NCBI GenBank assembly: GCA_025769875.1
Contig: JAGFNK010000044.1
Coordinates: 122,410 to 186,409, forward strand
DNA: 64,000 nucleotides
Reading direction: 5' to 3'
Origin: Russula earlei
Lineage: Eukaryota; Basidiomycota; Agaricomycetes; Russulales; Russulaceae
The notes under the pieces are model-generated. The model was not told the origin of the DNA. It did not search any database and saw only the letters and a list, made by a program, of their open reading frames with translations. Of this stretch, positions 11,818-22,992 are shown in pieces (the first letter of the stretch is position 1; every line of letters starts with the position of its first letter). Made by a program: the position numbers and the translations under genes.

Positions 11818-12780
11818 TGTCAAGACTCACTGTTGAACTATCCAGTTCAAGAGCGAGGGATAAGCTCGAAGACAAGTCGATAGACGTCCAAGACCGCGTG
11901 GGCAAGGAGTAGAGTCCAGAGTAGTAACAAATACCAGAGAGGTATTGTTACTGTGAGAGTAGAGCAGTCACGCAGGGAAGAGGCCAGGATAGTCACAAGG
12001 GGATGGTCCTTAAAGGAGTATCCCAGGGATGGAGAGTGCCGTAAACAAATGGACAGTCTGAGGACTGTCCGCTACTTTATTGAGCGCTTATATACTACAA
12101 GAGAACTGCTAAATAGGGAACAAGTCATAACCTTGTTATCAAGCACAATAGAGTGATGAGTAAGAAGTCGGAGGATGCTTACTGAGCATGCTCAGTCATG
12201 CTCAGTAAGCTGCTGAGTAAGAAGACTCTTCTTGATGAGTAAGAACTTCCATTGTCCACGTGTTCACTGTTTTAGTGCACGTGCAAGCACCTGATTCATT
12301 TCCTGTTAGTTAGTTTAGGGCCGGTCATTTGAGGACTTGTAGTTTGGTTAGGGAATAGTGACATCTTATAAGGCCCTTATATAGTTCTATTAGGGTCCTT
12401 AGAGTCGACCCTAATAGTTCTATTAAGGTCCTTAGTGTTGCCTTATAGTTCGTTCTATAGTTATTAGAGTTGGTCTAATAACACGTTGTAGGGCCTTTGA
12501 TATCAGGTTAGTACCTATTGTAGAGTTCCTATGGTCGTTCCAAAGGGTCCTTAGGAAGGCCCTAATGCTGTCTTTTGTTGCTAGAAGGGTTGCCTTTAAG
12601 TGGGGCTTGCTGTATGTCGATTGTGCCGAGAATCGCTCGCTCAACAATGCAGTGTGCGATATTGTGGACACCCCTACTCACCCCTTTTGCTCATGTGAAC
12701 ATGGTGACACCATAGAGGCTGGGTTTCCTCCTATAAGGAAGGGTCCTTCAAGGGCCCTCTCCGGAGAATGGTTCATGACA
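11818..12780 (-). repeat. Solo LTR, family B (B1), inverted
   Basis: A 963-bp LTR in reverse orientation, with the exact 5-bp target duplication AAAAC (11813-11817 and 12781-12785). It separates the RNase H-integrase linker of element B. Opposite orientation to the copy at 10467 shows an independent insertion. Confidence 0.93.
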
Positions 12781-14213
12781 AAAACAGCCTTAGAAACCAT
12801 CCTAAAGAATGGCCCCCACAGCCTTACAAAAGGCTTGCAGGACTGGAACTTAGAAGATGGACTGATCCTCTTCAGAGGAAAAGTCTATGTCCTGAGGTCA
12901 GATGCACTGAGACATACAGTCCTCAAAGTACACCATGATTCCTTAGCTACTGGCCACCCAGGTCAATCGAAGACCTACGAACTAATAAGTTGTAACTACT
13001 GGTGACTAGGAATGCTAACATTTGTCAAAAGCTATGTGGATGGTTGTGCTATATGTCAAAGCACAAAAAACTGTCCAACAACTATTGTCCCTCTAGTCCC
13101 TATCACCCCAGTGGGCAAAATATGGGATAGCATCACTATGGACTTCATTGTCGACCTACCCCTCTCTCAAGGGTATGACAGCCTACTAGTGGTTGTGGAC
13201 CACTTAGTAAAGCTGCCATCATTTCCCCATGTCATAAGACCATTACTGCAGAAGATACTGCCTCCCTGATCATGAATAATGTGTGGAGACGAGTGGGACT
13301 ACCAACTCAAATCATTTCTGACAGAGGTCCCCAGTTTGCAGCCAAAGTAACCCAAGAACTATGGAGAAAACTAAACATCAAGTCCTCCCTTAGCATGGCG
13401 TACCACCCTCAGTCAGATGGAGAGACAGAAAGAGTCAACCAAGAGCTAGAACAATACTTGAGAATCTTCTGTAATCACCAACAGGACAACTGGGCTGAAC
13501 TAGTCCCATTCATGAAGTTTGCTCATAATGCACTCACCCATAGTGCAACCCACAAAGCCCCCTTTGAAATATAGTACAGCTTCAACCCAACGTTTGCCCC
13601 CCCTCTTAGTTTCAATACCAAGTTCCCTTCTGTTGGGGAATGATTGCAACAACTGAACCTCCTTAGAGAGGAAGTCACAGCCTCCCTCCAGTATGCTGCA
13701 GCATTGATGGGACAACCCAGCTCCCGTCTCCCCAAGTACCAGTTCAAAACAGGAGACCTAGTCTGGCTAGAAGCCACTAACCTAAAGACAACACACTCAA
13801 AAACCAAGATAGCCCCTTGGCAGTATGGACCCTTCAAGGTCATCACCTCATACCCAGTCAACGTATGCCTGGAACGACCAAAGACATGGAGAATACACCC
13901 AGTCTTCCATAATTCCCTGATCAAACCATATAAAGAGACAACTGCCCATGGTCCTAACTTCAAACAACCTCCACCTACTATAGTGGAAGGGGAGGAACAG
14001 TATGAAGTGGAGAAAGTCCTAGCATCCAGACATTCCCCTAATGATAGAGGTATTCAATACCTAGTACAATGGAAAGGGTACCCCATGGCAGAGAACACTT
14101 GGGAGCCTGTGTCCAACCTAGTCAAAGCCAAAGAGGCTGTAAAGGCCTTTCACCAACAGTACCCAACAATGCCCAAGCCTAATAACATAGTTGCAGGAGC
14201 AACTAGGTCATAA
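12781..14213 (+). pseudogene. Ty3/gypsy element B: integrase and chromodomain
   Basis: Integrase of a chromovirus. It has an HHCC zinc-binding region (VHHDSLATGHPG ... CAICQSTKN), then catalytic core landmarks with the first Asp in TMDFIVDLP, the second in IISDRGPQF and the Glu in DGETERVNQELEQ. A C-terminal chromodomain contains QYLVQWKGYPMAENTWEP near 14055-14110, which in chromoviruses guides insertion to particular chromatin. The frame is broken by a TGA near 13003, a frameshift near 13265, a TAG near 13572 and a TGA near 13641. It ends with a stop at 14211-14213, just before the polypurine tract. Confidence 0.9.
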
Positions 14214-14225
14214 AGAGGGGATGAA
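14212..14225 (+). other. Polypurine tract of Ty3 element B
   Basis: AAAGAGGGGATGAA lies directly before the 3' LTR start (TGTCATG at 14226), where the plus-strand primer of reverse transcription is expected. Confidence 0.75.
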
Positions 14226-14338
14226 TGTCATGAACCATTTCCTAGAGAGGGCCCTTGAAGGACCCTTCCTTATGAGAGGAAACCCAACCTCTATGGTGTC
14301 ACCCTGTTCACATGGACAAAAAGGGTGAGTAGAGGTGT

Positions 14339-14929
14339 TGTTACGGTGTCGTGGCCATAAGAGCGTTAGCTCAAGGTTCAGTGGGGGCCAAGTCCCTGTG
14401 ACTTGGTTCAAGGGTTCAATGGGGGCTGGCTCAAAGAAACCGGGTCAAGGTTTTAGCGTCTTCAAGGCTGAGTCAGGCAATGACTCAGTCTACAGACAGA
14501 GTCGATCTTCTGGTTTCACAGAAGAGGAGGACGATGAGAGAGAGGCAGAGGAGGAAGAGGAACACAAGGGTTCCTTGAGGTGTGCTTAGGTCAAGCAAAG
14601 TGTAGGCCAGCACAAACAAGTTGTGATTGAGAGAGTACAGGGCAAGGGATGCGACAGGAAATGGGACAAAGCTAAGCTTGGGGCATTCCCCAGCTTCTAC
14701 AGGCACTTAAATACTGTATGTAGCGAGGCTGTACAGTACTATAAGCAGAACAATAAGTAAAGGTAGACCAATAGCAAAAGTAGCTCAACAATAGGTGAAA
14801 CACAATAAGTGAAACACAATAAGGGATCACCATCAAGGGATGAAACAGTAACCATGGGGACAGAGATAACAAGAGGAACAATAATGGGGAGGGATCATGG
14901 ACAAACCGACAAGGGGGTAAATTACAACA
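14339..14929 (-). repeat. 3' LTR of Ty3 element C
   Basis: 591 bp. On the coding (minus) strand it starts TGTTGTAATTTACCCC and ends CACCGTAACA. It is the partner of the copy at 21535-22126. Confidence 0.95.
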
Positions 14930-14944
14930 TCATGCCCCCCTCAC
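14930..14944 (-). other. Polypurine tract of Ty3 element C
   Basis: On the minus strand GTGAGGGGGGCATGA lies immediately before the 3' LTR, where the plus-strand primer is expected. Confidence 0.75.
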
Positions 14945-14959
14945 GCTTAGTTTTCCGAA

Positions 14960-17900
14960 CTAATCGGTCTCAGGGCCTGACTCACGGAGTTCATCGCCTT
15001 CGACTTCTGGCCACGCGCTCTGGGGCCCCATTGCTCTGGGACAGGAACCTCTATAGCTCCGATGGGTCCTCCTGAGGATACAATCCACCTGTCCGCTACA
15101 ATTAGTGTGAGGTCTGTTGCAGTCCTTGTTCCAATGCCCCTTGGTATTGCAGTGTTTGCAAACGTGTTGTCACTTCTGAAGCTGGTGACGCTGTGCCTTA
15201 GTCATTTGTGTGGGGGTGAGAGGAGTGTTGGGGGTACTGGTGTCATCAGAGAACATTTGAGGGAAGTGGGAAGGTGACCCCATGGGAGCATTGTTTTGGG
15301 ACTGGTTGACAACACAAGGAGGGAGGTACTCGAGAGGAGGGGTCAGGGAGAGAGGAGGGTGAATGGATGGTGAAGGGGAAGTGGGTGATTCCTTCGACTC
15401 CTCAATTTTGTCGTAACTCCCTGCCAGTGAGTAATATGGCCCAGCATCGCGGGTGAGCCCCCCATCAGTCATCAAGTTATCGAGCTGATGATGAACTCGG
15501 ACAGAAGTATTGTTGGCCCAAAGGCGACTGCGGATGGCGGTGGTTTCTTTAGTGTGGGACTGGATCTCATGGAGTCGGTCAGCGAGTTGCCCTTGAAGGA
15601 CACTTAGGGCCCCTTGAATAGAGGCGCGCTTGCCCTCCAAGACTTTCAATTTGAAGGAACTGACACGGAGACGGTAGACGTCGGCAAGAGCACCAGGGTC
15701 ATGGAGGTTTTCAAGGGCTTGGGCAGCGTCAAAATGGAAGGGGTGGTCCTCAATGAGGAGGCGGAGGTCAGAGGCAGTAACAGAGGGATGAGGGGCAGAG
15801 ACAACAGGCCAGGCGATGAGCTTTTCTCCGTAAGTGGGTTCTCCTCGACCCATAGTCCCTAGAAGCATGGGTTCGTCGTTATATAAGGCAACGCGTAAGT
15901 ATGGTAAGAGGCGCTTTCGCCCATTAATGTTAATGTAAAAAGGGGGAACATGCATGTAAGGTTCGTAAACAAACCAAGGGGGGCCAGGGTGAGTGGGGTC
16001 TGCCTGGGTCGGGGTTGGCGAGGGTGTTCCTTCTTGGATGGCAAGTGGGTTGAGGGTAGCAGCAAGGTCTTGGACCTCGGTTTTGTCTGGGATGATGAAG
16101 GTTCGCTGGTCGATGATATGCTGAATAACTTCAGGTGTGAGGGGTTCTTGTTTGATGGTGGGGGAAGGGGTGAGGATAGGTAGAGGGGATGAGTTTGAAA
16201 CAGGGGACGACATGGGAGTGTTGTAAGTAGAGGTAGCGTGTTCGTGGTGCCAGGCTGACCACTCAGAAGGAGTGGGGGTATTTATGTAGGCTGAGCATGT
16301 GATGTGGTTCCATACTAAATCTGTAAGTACTGCTCTTCGTACGGATAGATGAAACTCAGAGAAACGGGGGTCCGTCATAAGTAATTGAAAACCGCGGAAG
16401 TCGCCAGGAGAGAGAATTCCAGAAAAGAGTTGTTCTCTGGTGGCTAAATTGAAAATTGTATACCCGCGGTCGGGGATAGCGGGGTCGTTAATGGAATAAG
16501 AAGGGGGGTTACGTGAGTTAATTCGGGGGAGTAATGTACGTTGTTGTATCGTAAGTGTTTGGAATTGATGTTCTAAGTCATCCAGACTTTCGTCTGAGTG
16601 ATGGGATTCTGCGGGATCAGAGTTAGTGATGGTCATGGTACGGAGTTTGGTGGGTTGTTGGAGGTGAAACATGGTGATGGCGTCTTGAGCATTTTTAAGG
16701 TTTGAGAGAGGTTCCCAGGTATCCTCTGCTGTGGAATATCCTTTCCACCAGACCCTGTATTGTAGTCGGTTTCTATGGAGACGTTGGGCAGTAATCTTTT
16801 CAACTTCATATTCTCCCGAGAGAAGGTCAGGTGGTGGTTCAGGGAAGTTTGGCCCATGTTCAGCTGTCTCTGTGACTGGAGATAAGAGGGAGGCATGAAA
16901 TACGTTGTGGATGTTCCATTGGGGTGGTAATTGGAGCTGGTAAACAATGTGGGAGATTCGCTTGGTAATGGTAAAAGGGCCGAATTGTTTGGGGCGGAAC
17001 TTATGAAACTGATGGGGAGTTTTTAAGTTAGTGCCTTCCAACCAAACCTTCTGTCCTTCTTCAAAACCTTTGAACTTGGTTTCCTTGATCCAGTTATTCT
17101 GTGCTCTTTTCATTGCTTCTTGTGCTGATTCCCTCATGTCTTTTAATGCTTGGAGTCGTTCTTGGATTCCGGGAAACTTGGACTTGAGTTGGGTGCCAAG
17201 TCCTTGAGGGTTAAACCCAATGAGGAGTTCGTAAGGGGTTCTTTTGGTGGTAGTAGATTTGTGGGCGTTAAAATGGTATTGGGCTATGGGGAGCCAGTGT
17301 GCCCATTCTTCCTGCTTCTCTCCTGTGTAGATGCGTAGGTACATTTCCAAGGTCTGATTGGTCCTTTCTGATTGTCCATCAGTTTGGGGGTGGTAGGCAG
17401 TGCTTAGATTTTGGTTGATCCCGAGGATTCGGGAAACTTCCTGAAACAAGTTGGAGGTAAAGCAGGAGTCATGGTCGGAGATAATTTTGGAGGGAATTCC
17501 AGTCCATGGGAAGGCGTAGCATAAAAATAGCTTGGCCATTTGCAAAGTTCCCATGTCTTTACGGCAGGGTATGAATATGGCTGCCTTGGTGGAGTCATGG
17601 TCAGTGATGGTCATAATGGCATTGTTCCCTTCTGATGGTGGGAGATCGACAATCCAATCAATGGCAATAGTTTGGAAGGGTTTTTGAAATTCTGGGGGAA
17701 TGGGGTAAATTGGGGGGTGAGTTGGGTGTGTGGAGGACTTGTTGGCTTGACAGGTGGCACACCCTTGAATGTAGTCCCATATGAAGTAGGCCATCTTTGG
17801 CCACCAGAAGGATTCTTGGATTGAGTACAAGGTTCGGGCATTTCCTGTGTGCCCCCCAAGGACACTGTCATGATAGGTATGCAAGATCTTCTGTAAGAGG

Positions 17901-19931
17901 GGTTCTTGATATGGTACCACCAATTTTCCATCTTTGAACAGTGCATTTTCTTCTTCTTGAAGACCGTGCTTGATCTTCCACATGAGGAGGTCTGTCTTTC
18001 GTTTTCTTTGTTTGGTTAATACTTGAGTATAGAGGTCCTCAGTGTGAAGCGTGCGAATGAAAAGTTTGTCAGGGAGTGCTGTGATGTTTTGGTTATCTCC
18101 TGACCCATCATTGTGGTCAGGTCGTCGTGAGAGAGCATCAGCACGATTGGAAGTTCTGGGTTTGTGGTGAATCTCGAAGTAGTAATCCGCTAGCGTGGAA
18201 ATGTAACCCGCAATTCTTCGATTGATTTTGTGGGGGAGTCGGTAGTGGGCGAGGTTGGCATGATCAGTAAAAATCTTGATGGGGTGCTTTGTTCCGACCA
18301 ATAGGTATCGCCAGTGTTGGAGTGCGAGGATTAAGGCTAGGAACTCTCTATCCCAGACCGGGTAGTTCCTTTCTGCTTCGTTGAATGCGTGTGACATGTT
18401 ACCAATCATTCTTCTTTTTCCTCTTGGGTCCTTTTGAAATAGGATTGCCCTGGTAGCGAATTGTGAGGCGTCGGTTTCTAACTCATATGGAAGATCAGGG
18501 TTAGCAGGTGTAGAGTTCAGGGTCATCGCAGACTGTTGATATCAAGATTTCTAATGCTTCAGTTGCTTCTGGGGTCCAGAGAAAGGGGGTCCCTTTCTTG
18601 ATTGTGGAAAAAATGGGGCGAGCTATCTTGGCAAAGTCTCGGATGAACGGTCGTTGGTAATTGAGGGCGCCCATGATTTGTTGTACCTGTTTCAGGTTGT
18701 TGGGGGGTCTCGGCCAATTTTTGAGGCCATCCATTTTGACTGGGTCAATTTTGAGGGTTCCTTGGTTGATCCGAAAACCCAGGAAATCAATCTCATGTTG
18801 TTCAAAGGCACATTTTGATGCTTTCAGGAAGTAGGAGTCTCTTTCGAGTAAGTCAAGGAACTCGTGTGTGATTTGTTGGTGAAGGAGCTCTTCTCCTACT
18901 CCTGTGGCTATTGCCACATCGTCTAGGTAGTTGCAGGTGTTTTCTGGGTATTTCAGAAGCCAAGGTCGGAGGGTATGGTTCATTGCTCATTGGAAGGCGG
19001 CTGGAGCATTGGTAAAGCCAAAACCCATTACCATGGGGATGAAGGTACCAAACTGAGTTTTGAAGGCGCCTTTGTGTCAGTCTTCAGGGTGGATCAGAAT
19101 GTTATTGTAGCCGGCTCGGACATCAAATTTGCTGAAGGTGGTTTTGCCCCTTAGTCGGTGCAATTGCTCTTCCATGTTGGGTAAGGCGTGGTAATTGGGG
19201 ACTGTAGTGTTATTGAGTTTTCGGTAATCGACCACCATTCGTGGGGCAGTGCCATCCTTTTTTTGGACAAAGAAGACAGGGGACACAAAATCCGAAATAC
19301 TGTCTTTGATGAAACCCTTGGCTAGATCCCCTTGTATTTGTCTTGACAACTCTTGTTTCTCATTTTGAGGGAGTGGGTAAGTTCAGCAATCAAGGAACTT
19401 GGGGGCGTCAGGTTTCAGGGTGATTCTAAAGTCGAGTTCTCCCCGACTAGGTGGGAGTCGTTTGGCTGCTTCTTCTGAGAAGACTTCCTGATGTCGTGAG
19501 TATTCAGGGGGAATGGTAGTTGTTCTTATTTGTGCGATCCGGATTTTTGGTGTTTTGGTTAGGGGGACGGGGGTGAGAAGGATTCCCAAGTGGTTTCTCA
19601 GATGACCGGTGCTCCAGTTGACAAGGAGGTTAATCGCCTTTAGGAAGGGATATCCAAGGATCATTCTATCTTCTCCCAAATTTGTGATGTAGAAGGTGAG
19701 AAGTCGTGTGGTGGGGCCATGCTGTATGGCAATATGAGCATAATGGGTTAGTGCTCCTCCTTGGTTATTGGTACCATCTACGTTAATGATGGGTCTGGGG
19801 GTTCTGAGGATTTGAAGTGGGATTTGTAAATTTTCCACAATTCCTTGACTGATGAAATTTTCTGTCGCTCCACTGTCAAGGAGTGCTTGTCCAGTCTTTC
19901 CATTGGTTGTTAGCATAAAAGGAACTTTCAT
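14960..19931 (-). pseudogene. Ty3 element C pol: protease, RT, RNase H, integrase, chromodomain, C-terminal extension
   Basis: Domains run from right to left. The protease has ALLDSGATENFISQ near 19890 and the RT active box NYLDDVAIAT is intact near 18930. RNase H includes ELETDASQFATRA and IKIFTDHANL. Integrase has the HHCC finger (HTYHDSVLGGHTG ... CATCQANK), Asp in AIDWIVDLP, Asp in IISDHDSCF and Glu in DGQSERTNQ. A chromodomain (QYRVWWKGYSTAEDTWEP) lies near 16680-16810. About 500 more residues follow the chromodomain, with a possible coiled coil, to a TGA at 15170-15172. The same frame then encodes a CX2CX4HX4C zinc knuckle (15119-15160) and stops at 14960. Breaks are TGA near 19383, 19077, 18990 and 15170 and a frameshift near 18520. 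At full length this would be about 1,650 residues. Confidence 0.92.
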
Positions 19932-19984
19932 TGAGTTTTCTTTATGGTTGACAATGGTATCTATTTGGGCCTCTGTGCCGACTG

Positions 19985-21534
19985 TCGCACTTTGGCCTAG
20001 AGAAAATCCTCTTTAAGGATGAGATCCCAGATCTTGGCTCGTTCCTCAGCTGGTAGGGTTTTCATGCATGCTACCATGGAAGCTGGTTCTTCTTCTTTAG
20101 ACGGTTCTGGGGTAGATTCGGTGACTCGGGCTTTAGAAGTGGTGGGGGCTGTATTTTTAGGGCATTCCCAACTAAGATGGCCTTTCTCCCTGCAACTGGA
20201 AGCAACGTCCTTCTTTTGCCAATTGTTTTCTTTCTTCTTCAGTGAGCTTCTTAAAATTGGACTTGGCAGCATCTACTTGCATTCGGTCGGGGTGATGGTG
20301 TTTATGTTCTGAGGGGGAGTGTGTGGTCTTTCCTTTAAGCTTCTCCCTGATGGTGATGAAACGTCGGTGTTGTCTTCTAGCCTCCTCCTTCCATTCTTGG
20401 AGAGTGGTGGGCCAGACATCTCTGTTCAGAATTGCGCAGTAGAGTCCAATTTTTAGGCCATTTTTGAAGCTTTCAATGGCAATTACGTCTGTCTCCGGCC
20501 ACCCAGTTTTGTTCAGGAGTTGTTCAAAGGTGGAAATGTAGTCATCAAGGGAGTCCTTCATTACGTGTTTGACAATAGCTGCTTGGGCATCTTCTTTCTC
20601 CACAGTATTAGTGAACTTGAATGTGAAGTCTGTGACAAAGTCATTCCATAATGCTTCATTCATTCTGTTAACTGGATTTTGGGTCCTATTTACTTTATCC
20701 CTGAGTGCGGTTGCCTGTGAGTTGACCCATTCTTCGACCTTTTCTCCTTGAATATAGGAGAGGGCCAGCATCGTTCGTTTGAAAGGGGAAATCATTACTG
20801 CTTTGTCATCATTAAGGCCCCAGAATAAGTTAAATTCCATGATGAATCTTTTAGTTTTGTTCCTCTCCCCTGTGAAGGCGGTGGGTTCTTTGCCGCTAAG
20901 GGACCCATTAGTGCCTTGTGGTGCTGGGGCAGCTGGTTGGGGAGGTGGGACAATGACTGGGGGGACTGGGGGGACCTGGGCAGCCATCTGAGGGGCTTGA
21001 GCGGCGACTTGGGGGGGGTTGTACAGCGACTTGGGGTTGGGCTGCCATATTGGGTTCTGGGGGGTTCTGTGGTTCGAGTTCTAGAGCTTCAATGGGTTCC
21101 TGGTTTCCAAGGGGGTCCTCTGGTTCTAAAGCAGGGGATTCAAAGGGTGTCTGAGTTTCAACAGTGTTTTCTGGTTCGGGGGGGTTGCCTTCTGTAGAAG
21201 AGGCTTCTGATTCTGATGGTGGTTTGTAGAGAGGGTCGTTTTCCCTCCAGTAACCTAATCCAAGACTGTTTCTGAGGAGTTCTAGGTCTAGGTGAGTGTA
21301 GAGTTGTCCTCTTCTAAGTCGTAGTTCGAACCAACGGTTGTTGATGAATTCGACCGGTAGTTCTTTGTTGTTCTCGGTGGTGATGTAGCAGAGGAAGGTA
21401 TGAAAGCTGTCCCAGGTGGCAGCTCCTACAACGTATTCGGGAAGATCTGGGGATGGTCTCAGTTGGACACGGACCCAACAATTTGATGGTAGTTCAAGGT
21501 TGATCTCCAGAATGGAGTAGGAAAGCTTAGCTTG
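19985..21534 (-). pseudogene. Ty3 element C gag
   Basis: The capsid frame 20172-20987 contains words typical of Ty3 gag (EWVNSQATALRDKV, YISTFEQLLNKTGW). Two single-base breaks are visible. One is a run of eight G at 21011-21018, which separates the capsid frame from about 170 residues encoded further upstream (21030-21534: WVRVQLRPSPDLPEYVVGAA, then a Pro/Glu-rich linker). The other is an extra base inside the nucleocapsid knuckle near 20190, where CFQ and CREKGHLSWEC lie in different frames. No ATG is visible in the upstream frame before the LTR, so the true start is unclear. Confidence 0.85.
21523..21533 (-). promoter_or_regulatory. Candidate self-priming primer-binding site of element C
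   Basis: Next to the 5' LTR (one base away) the minus strand reads AAGCTAAGCTT. This is exactly complementary to AAGCTTAGCTT at 21866-21876 inside the LTR, which lies where transcription should begin. No tRNA-like TGG site is present. The arrangement matches Tf1/sushi-type self-priming, in which the 5' end of the mRNA folds back as the primer for reverse transcription. Confidence 0.7.
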
Positions 21535-22126
21535 TGTTACGGCATCGCGGCCGTAAGAGCGTTAGCTCAAGGTTCAGTGGGGGCCAAGTCCCTTGTGACT
21601 TGGTTCAAGGGTTCAATGGGGGCCGGCTCAAAGAAACCAGGTCAAGGTTTTAGCATCTTCAAGGCTGAGTCAGGCAATGACTCAGTCTACAGACAGAGTC
21701 GATCTTCTGGTTTCACAGAAGAGGAGGACGATGAGAGAGAGGCAGAGGAGGAAGAGGAACACAAGGGTTCCTTGAGGTGTGCTTAGGTCAAGCAAAGTGT
21801 AGGCCAGCACAAACAAGTTGTGATTGAGAGAGTACAGGGCAAGGGATGCGACAGGAAATGGGACAAAGCTAAGCTTGGGGCATTCCCCAGCTTCTACAGG
21901 CACTTAAATACTGTATGTAGCGAGGCTGTACAGTACTATAAGCAGAACAATAAGTAAAGGTAGACCAATAGCAAAAGTAGCTCGACAATAGGTGAAACAC
22001 AATAAGTGAAACACAATAAGGGATCACCATCAAGGGATGAAACAGTAACCATGGGGACAGAGATAACAAGAGGAACAATAATGGGGAGGGATCATGGATG
22101 AACCGACAAGGGGGTAAATTACAACA
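21535..22126 (-). repeat. 5' LTR of Ty3 element C
   Basis: 592 bp. On the minus strand it contains TATTTAAG (21903-21910) about 34 bp before the AAGCTTAGCTT motif (21866-21876), a plausible TATA box and transcript start. An inverted repeat GGGGAATGCCCC lies between them. Confidence 0.95.
21866..21910 (-). promoter_or_regulatory. Core promoter of LTR C (TATA box and inferred start site)
   Basis: On the minus strand, TATTTAAG at 21910-21903 is followed about 30 bp later by AAGCTTAGCTT. The start site is inferred from its complementarity to the primer-binding site and from the usual TATA spacing. Confidence 0.55.
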
Positions 22127-22164
22127 GGTGTCCACAATATCGTGCACGCATTGTCACACGAATG

Positions 22165-22992
22165 TGTTATGAACCAAGGCCAGGTCCTGGCCGTAGATTG
22201 TCCTATTTCACTCAAGAGAGACCTCTCTCACTTTGCATTACTGACTCCCTTCCATTTTCGGGGCTATCCCTCCTGCGGTACAAGATATCGCGATTGCAAA
22301 GGCACTATAACACGACCAGGCACCAGTTTCCTAATCGGGTAATCATCGCGTGGCAGCCACATGGCCACCCAGCCACCAAGGACCCAAAACAGCGGCACAA
22401 ACTCTTAGAAACTGTTGCATAAATCATCTGACATCATCAAAGCTCCAATGACATCATGGCTGACTGAGCAACTCCACAGTGATCTCATAGGCTCACTAAG
22501 CGCTCCACAGTGACATCATAATGATGTCATCGCTCCACAATGATCAGTAATGTGCTCAGTAAGCCTGAAACTTGACACAAACAAGTTTATGCCTCTGTAG
22601 TCCTATTGGATGGTACCAAAGAGTCTAGAATAGTCCCAGTTCTTTGTAATCGACCCTGTACACTGTATATAAGCCCCAATGAAGCATGGCAGTCGTCAGA
22701 CTGTCCATTTAGGATACTCTCATCCTCTGGGTACTCCCCTGCGACCGCTCAGTTTAAAGATTCCCCTCACCTCCAAGGTACTCTTCAACGACCGCCTTGT
22801 CTAAAGCCCCTTCGCTGCACTGGCCTCCAGCCTTCGCCTCTGCCTCTTGCAACACCTACCAGTCCCTATCTGGTACCTCCTCATCGTTTGGCTCATCCTC
22901 CTGTTCAATGCCGCCTTCGCCGCGTATCATCTGTTCCGACCCTTGCCCACCTGCTCCTGAGTCCTTAGTGATCAGCAGTATGTGTCTTGACA
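22165..22992 (+). repeat. Solo LTR, family A
   Basis: An 828-bp LTR, TGTTATGAACC...GTGTCTTGACA, with the exact 5-bp target duplication GAATG (22160-22164 and 22993-22997). It interrupts the 3' LTR of element B only 38 bp from the end of element C. Confidence 0.93.

Larger units (their letters stand above)
14339..22126 (-). mobile_element. Complete Ty3/gypsy chromovirus, family C
   Basis: A 7,788-bp LTR retrotransposon coded on the minus strand, with 5' LTR at 21535-22126 and 3' LTR at 14339-14929. The exact 5-bp target duplication GGTGT lies at 14334-14338 and 22127-22131. I count about ten differences, all transitions, and one indel between the two LTRs, so the insertion is fairly young. 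Gag, protease, reverse transcriptase, RNase H, integrase and chromodomain are all present, but frameshifts and TGA codons interrupt the reading frames. A candidate self-priming site lies at 21523-21533. Confidence 0.95.

Noticed and set aside
4412..14338. Reading the LTR at 4412 as the true 5' LTR of element B
   Set aside because: It joins the middle of gag, is of the younger B1 type while the 3' LTR is B2, and the flanking bases do not form a duplication with either end.
14335..14589. An 84-aa acidic frame present in both LTRs of element C
   Set aside because: It is antisense within the LTR and is duplicated only because the LTR is duplicated.
15170..19385. TGA as a recoded or read-through codon in the Ty3 elements
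   Set aside because: The same elements also contain frameshifts and a mutated RT box (element B), and host genes use TGA as a normal stop. CpG decay explains the pattern more simply.
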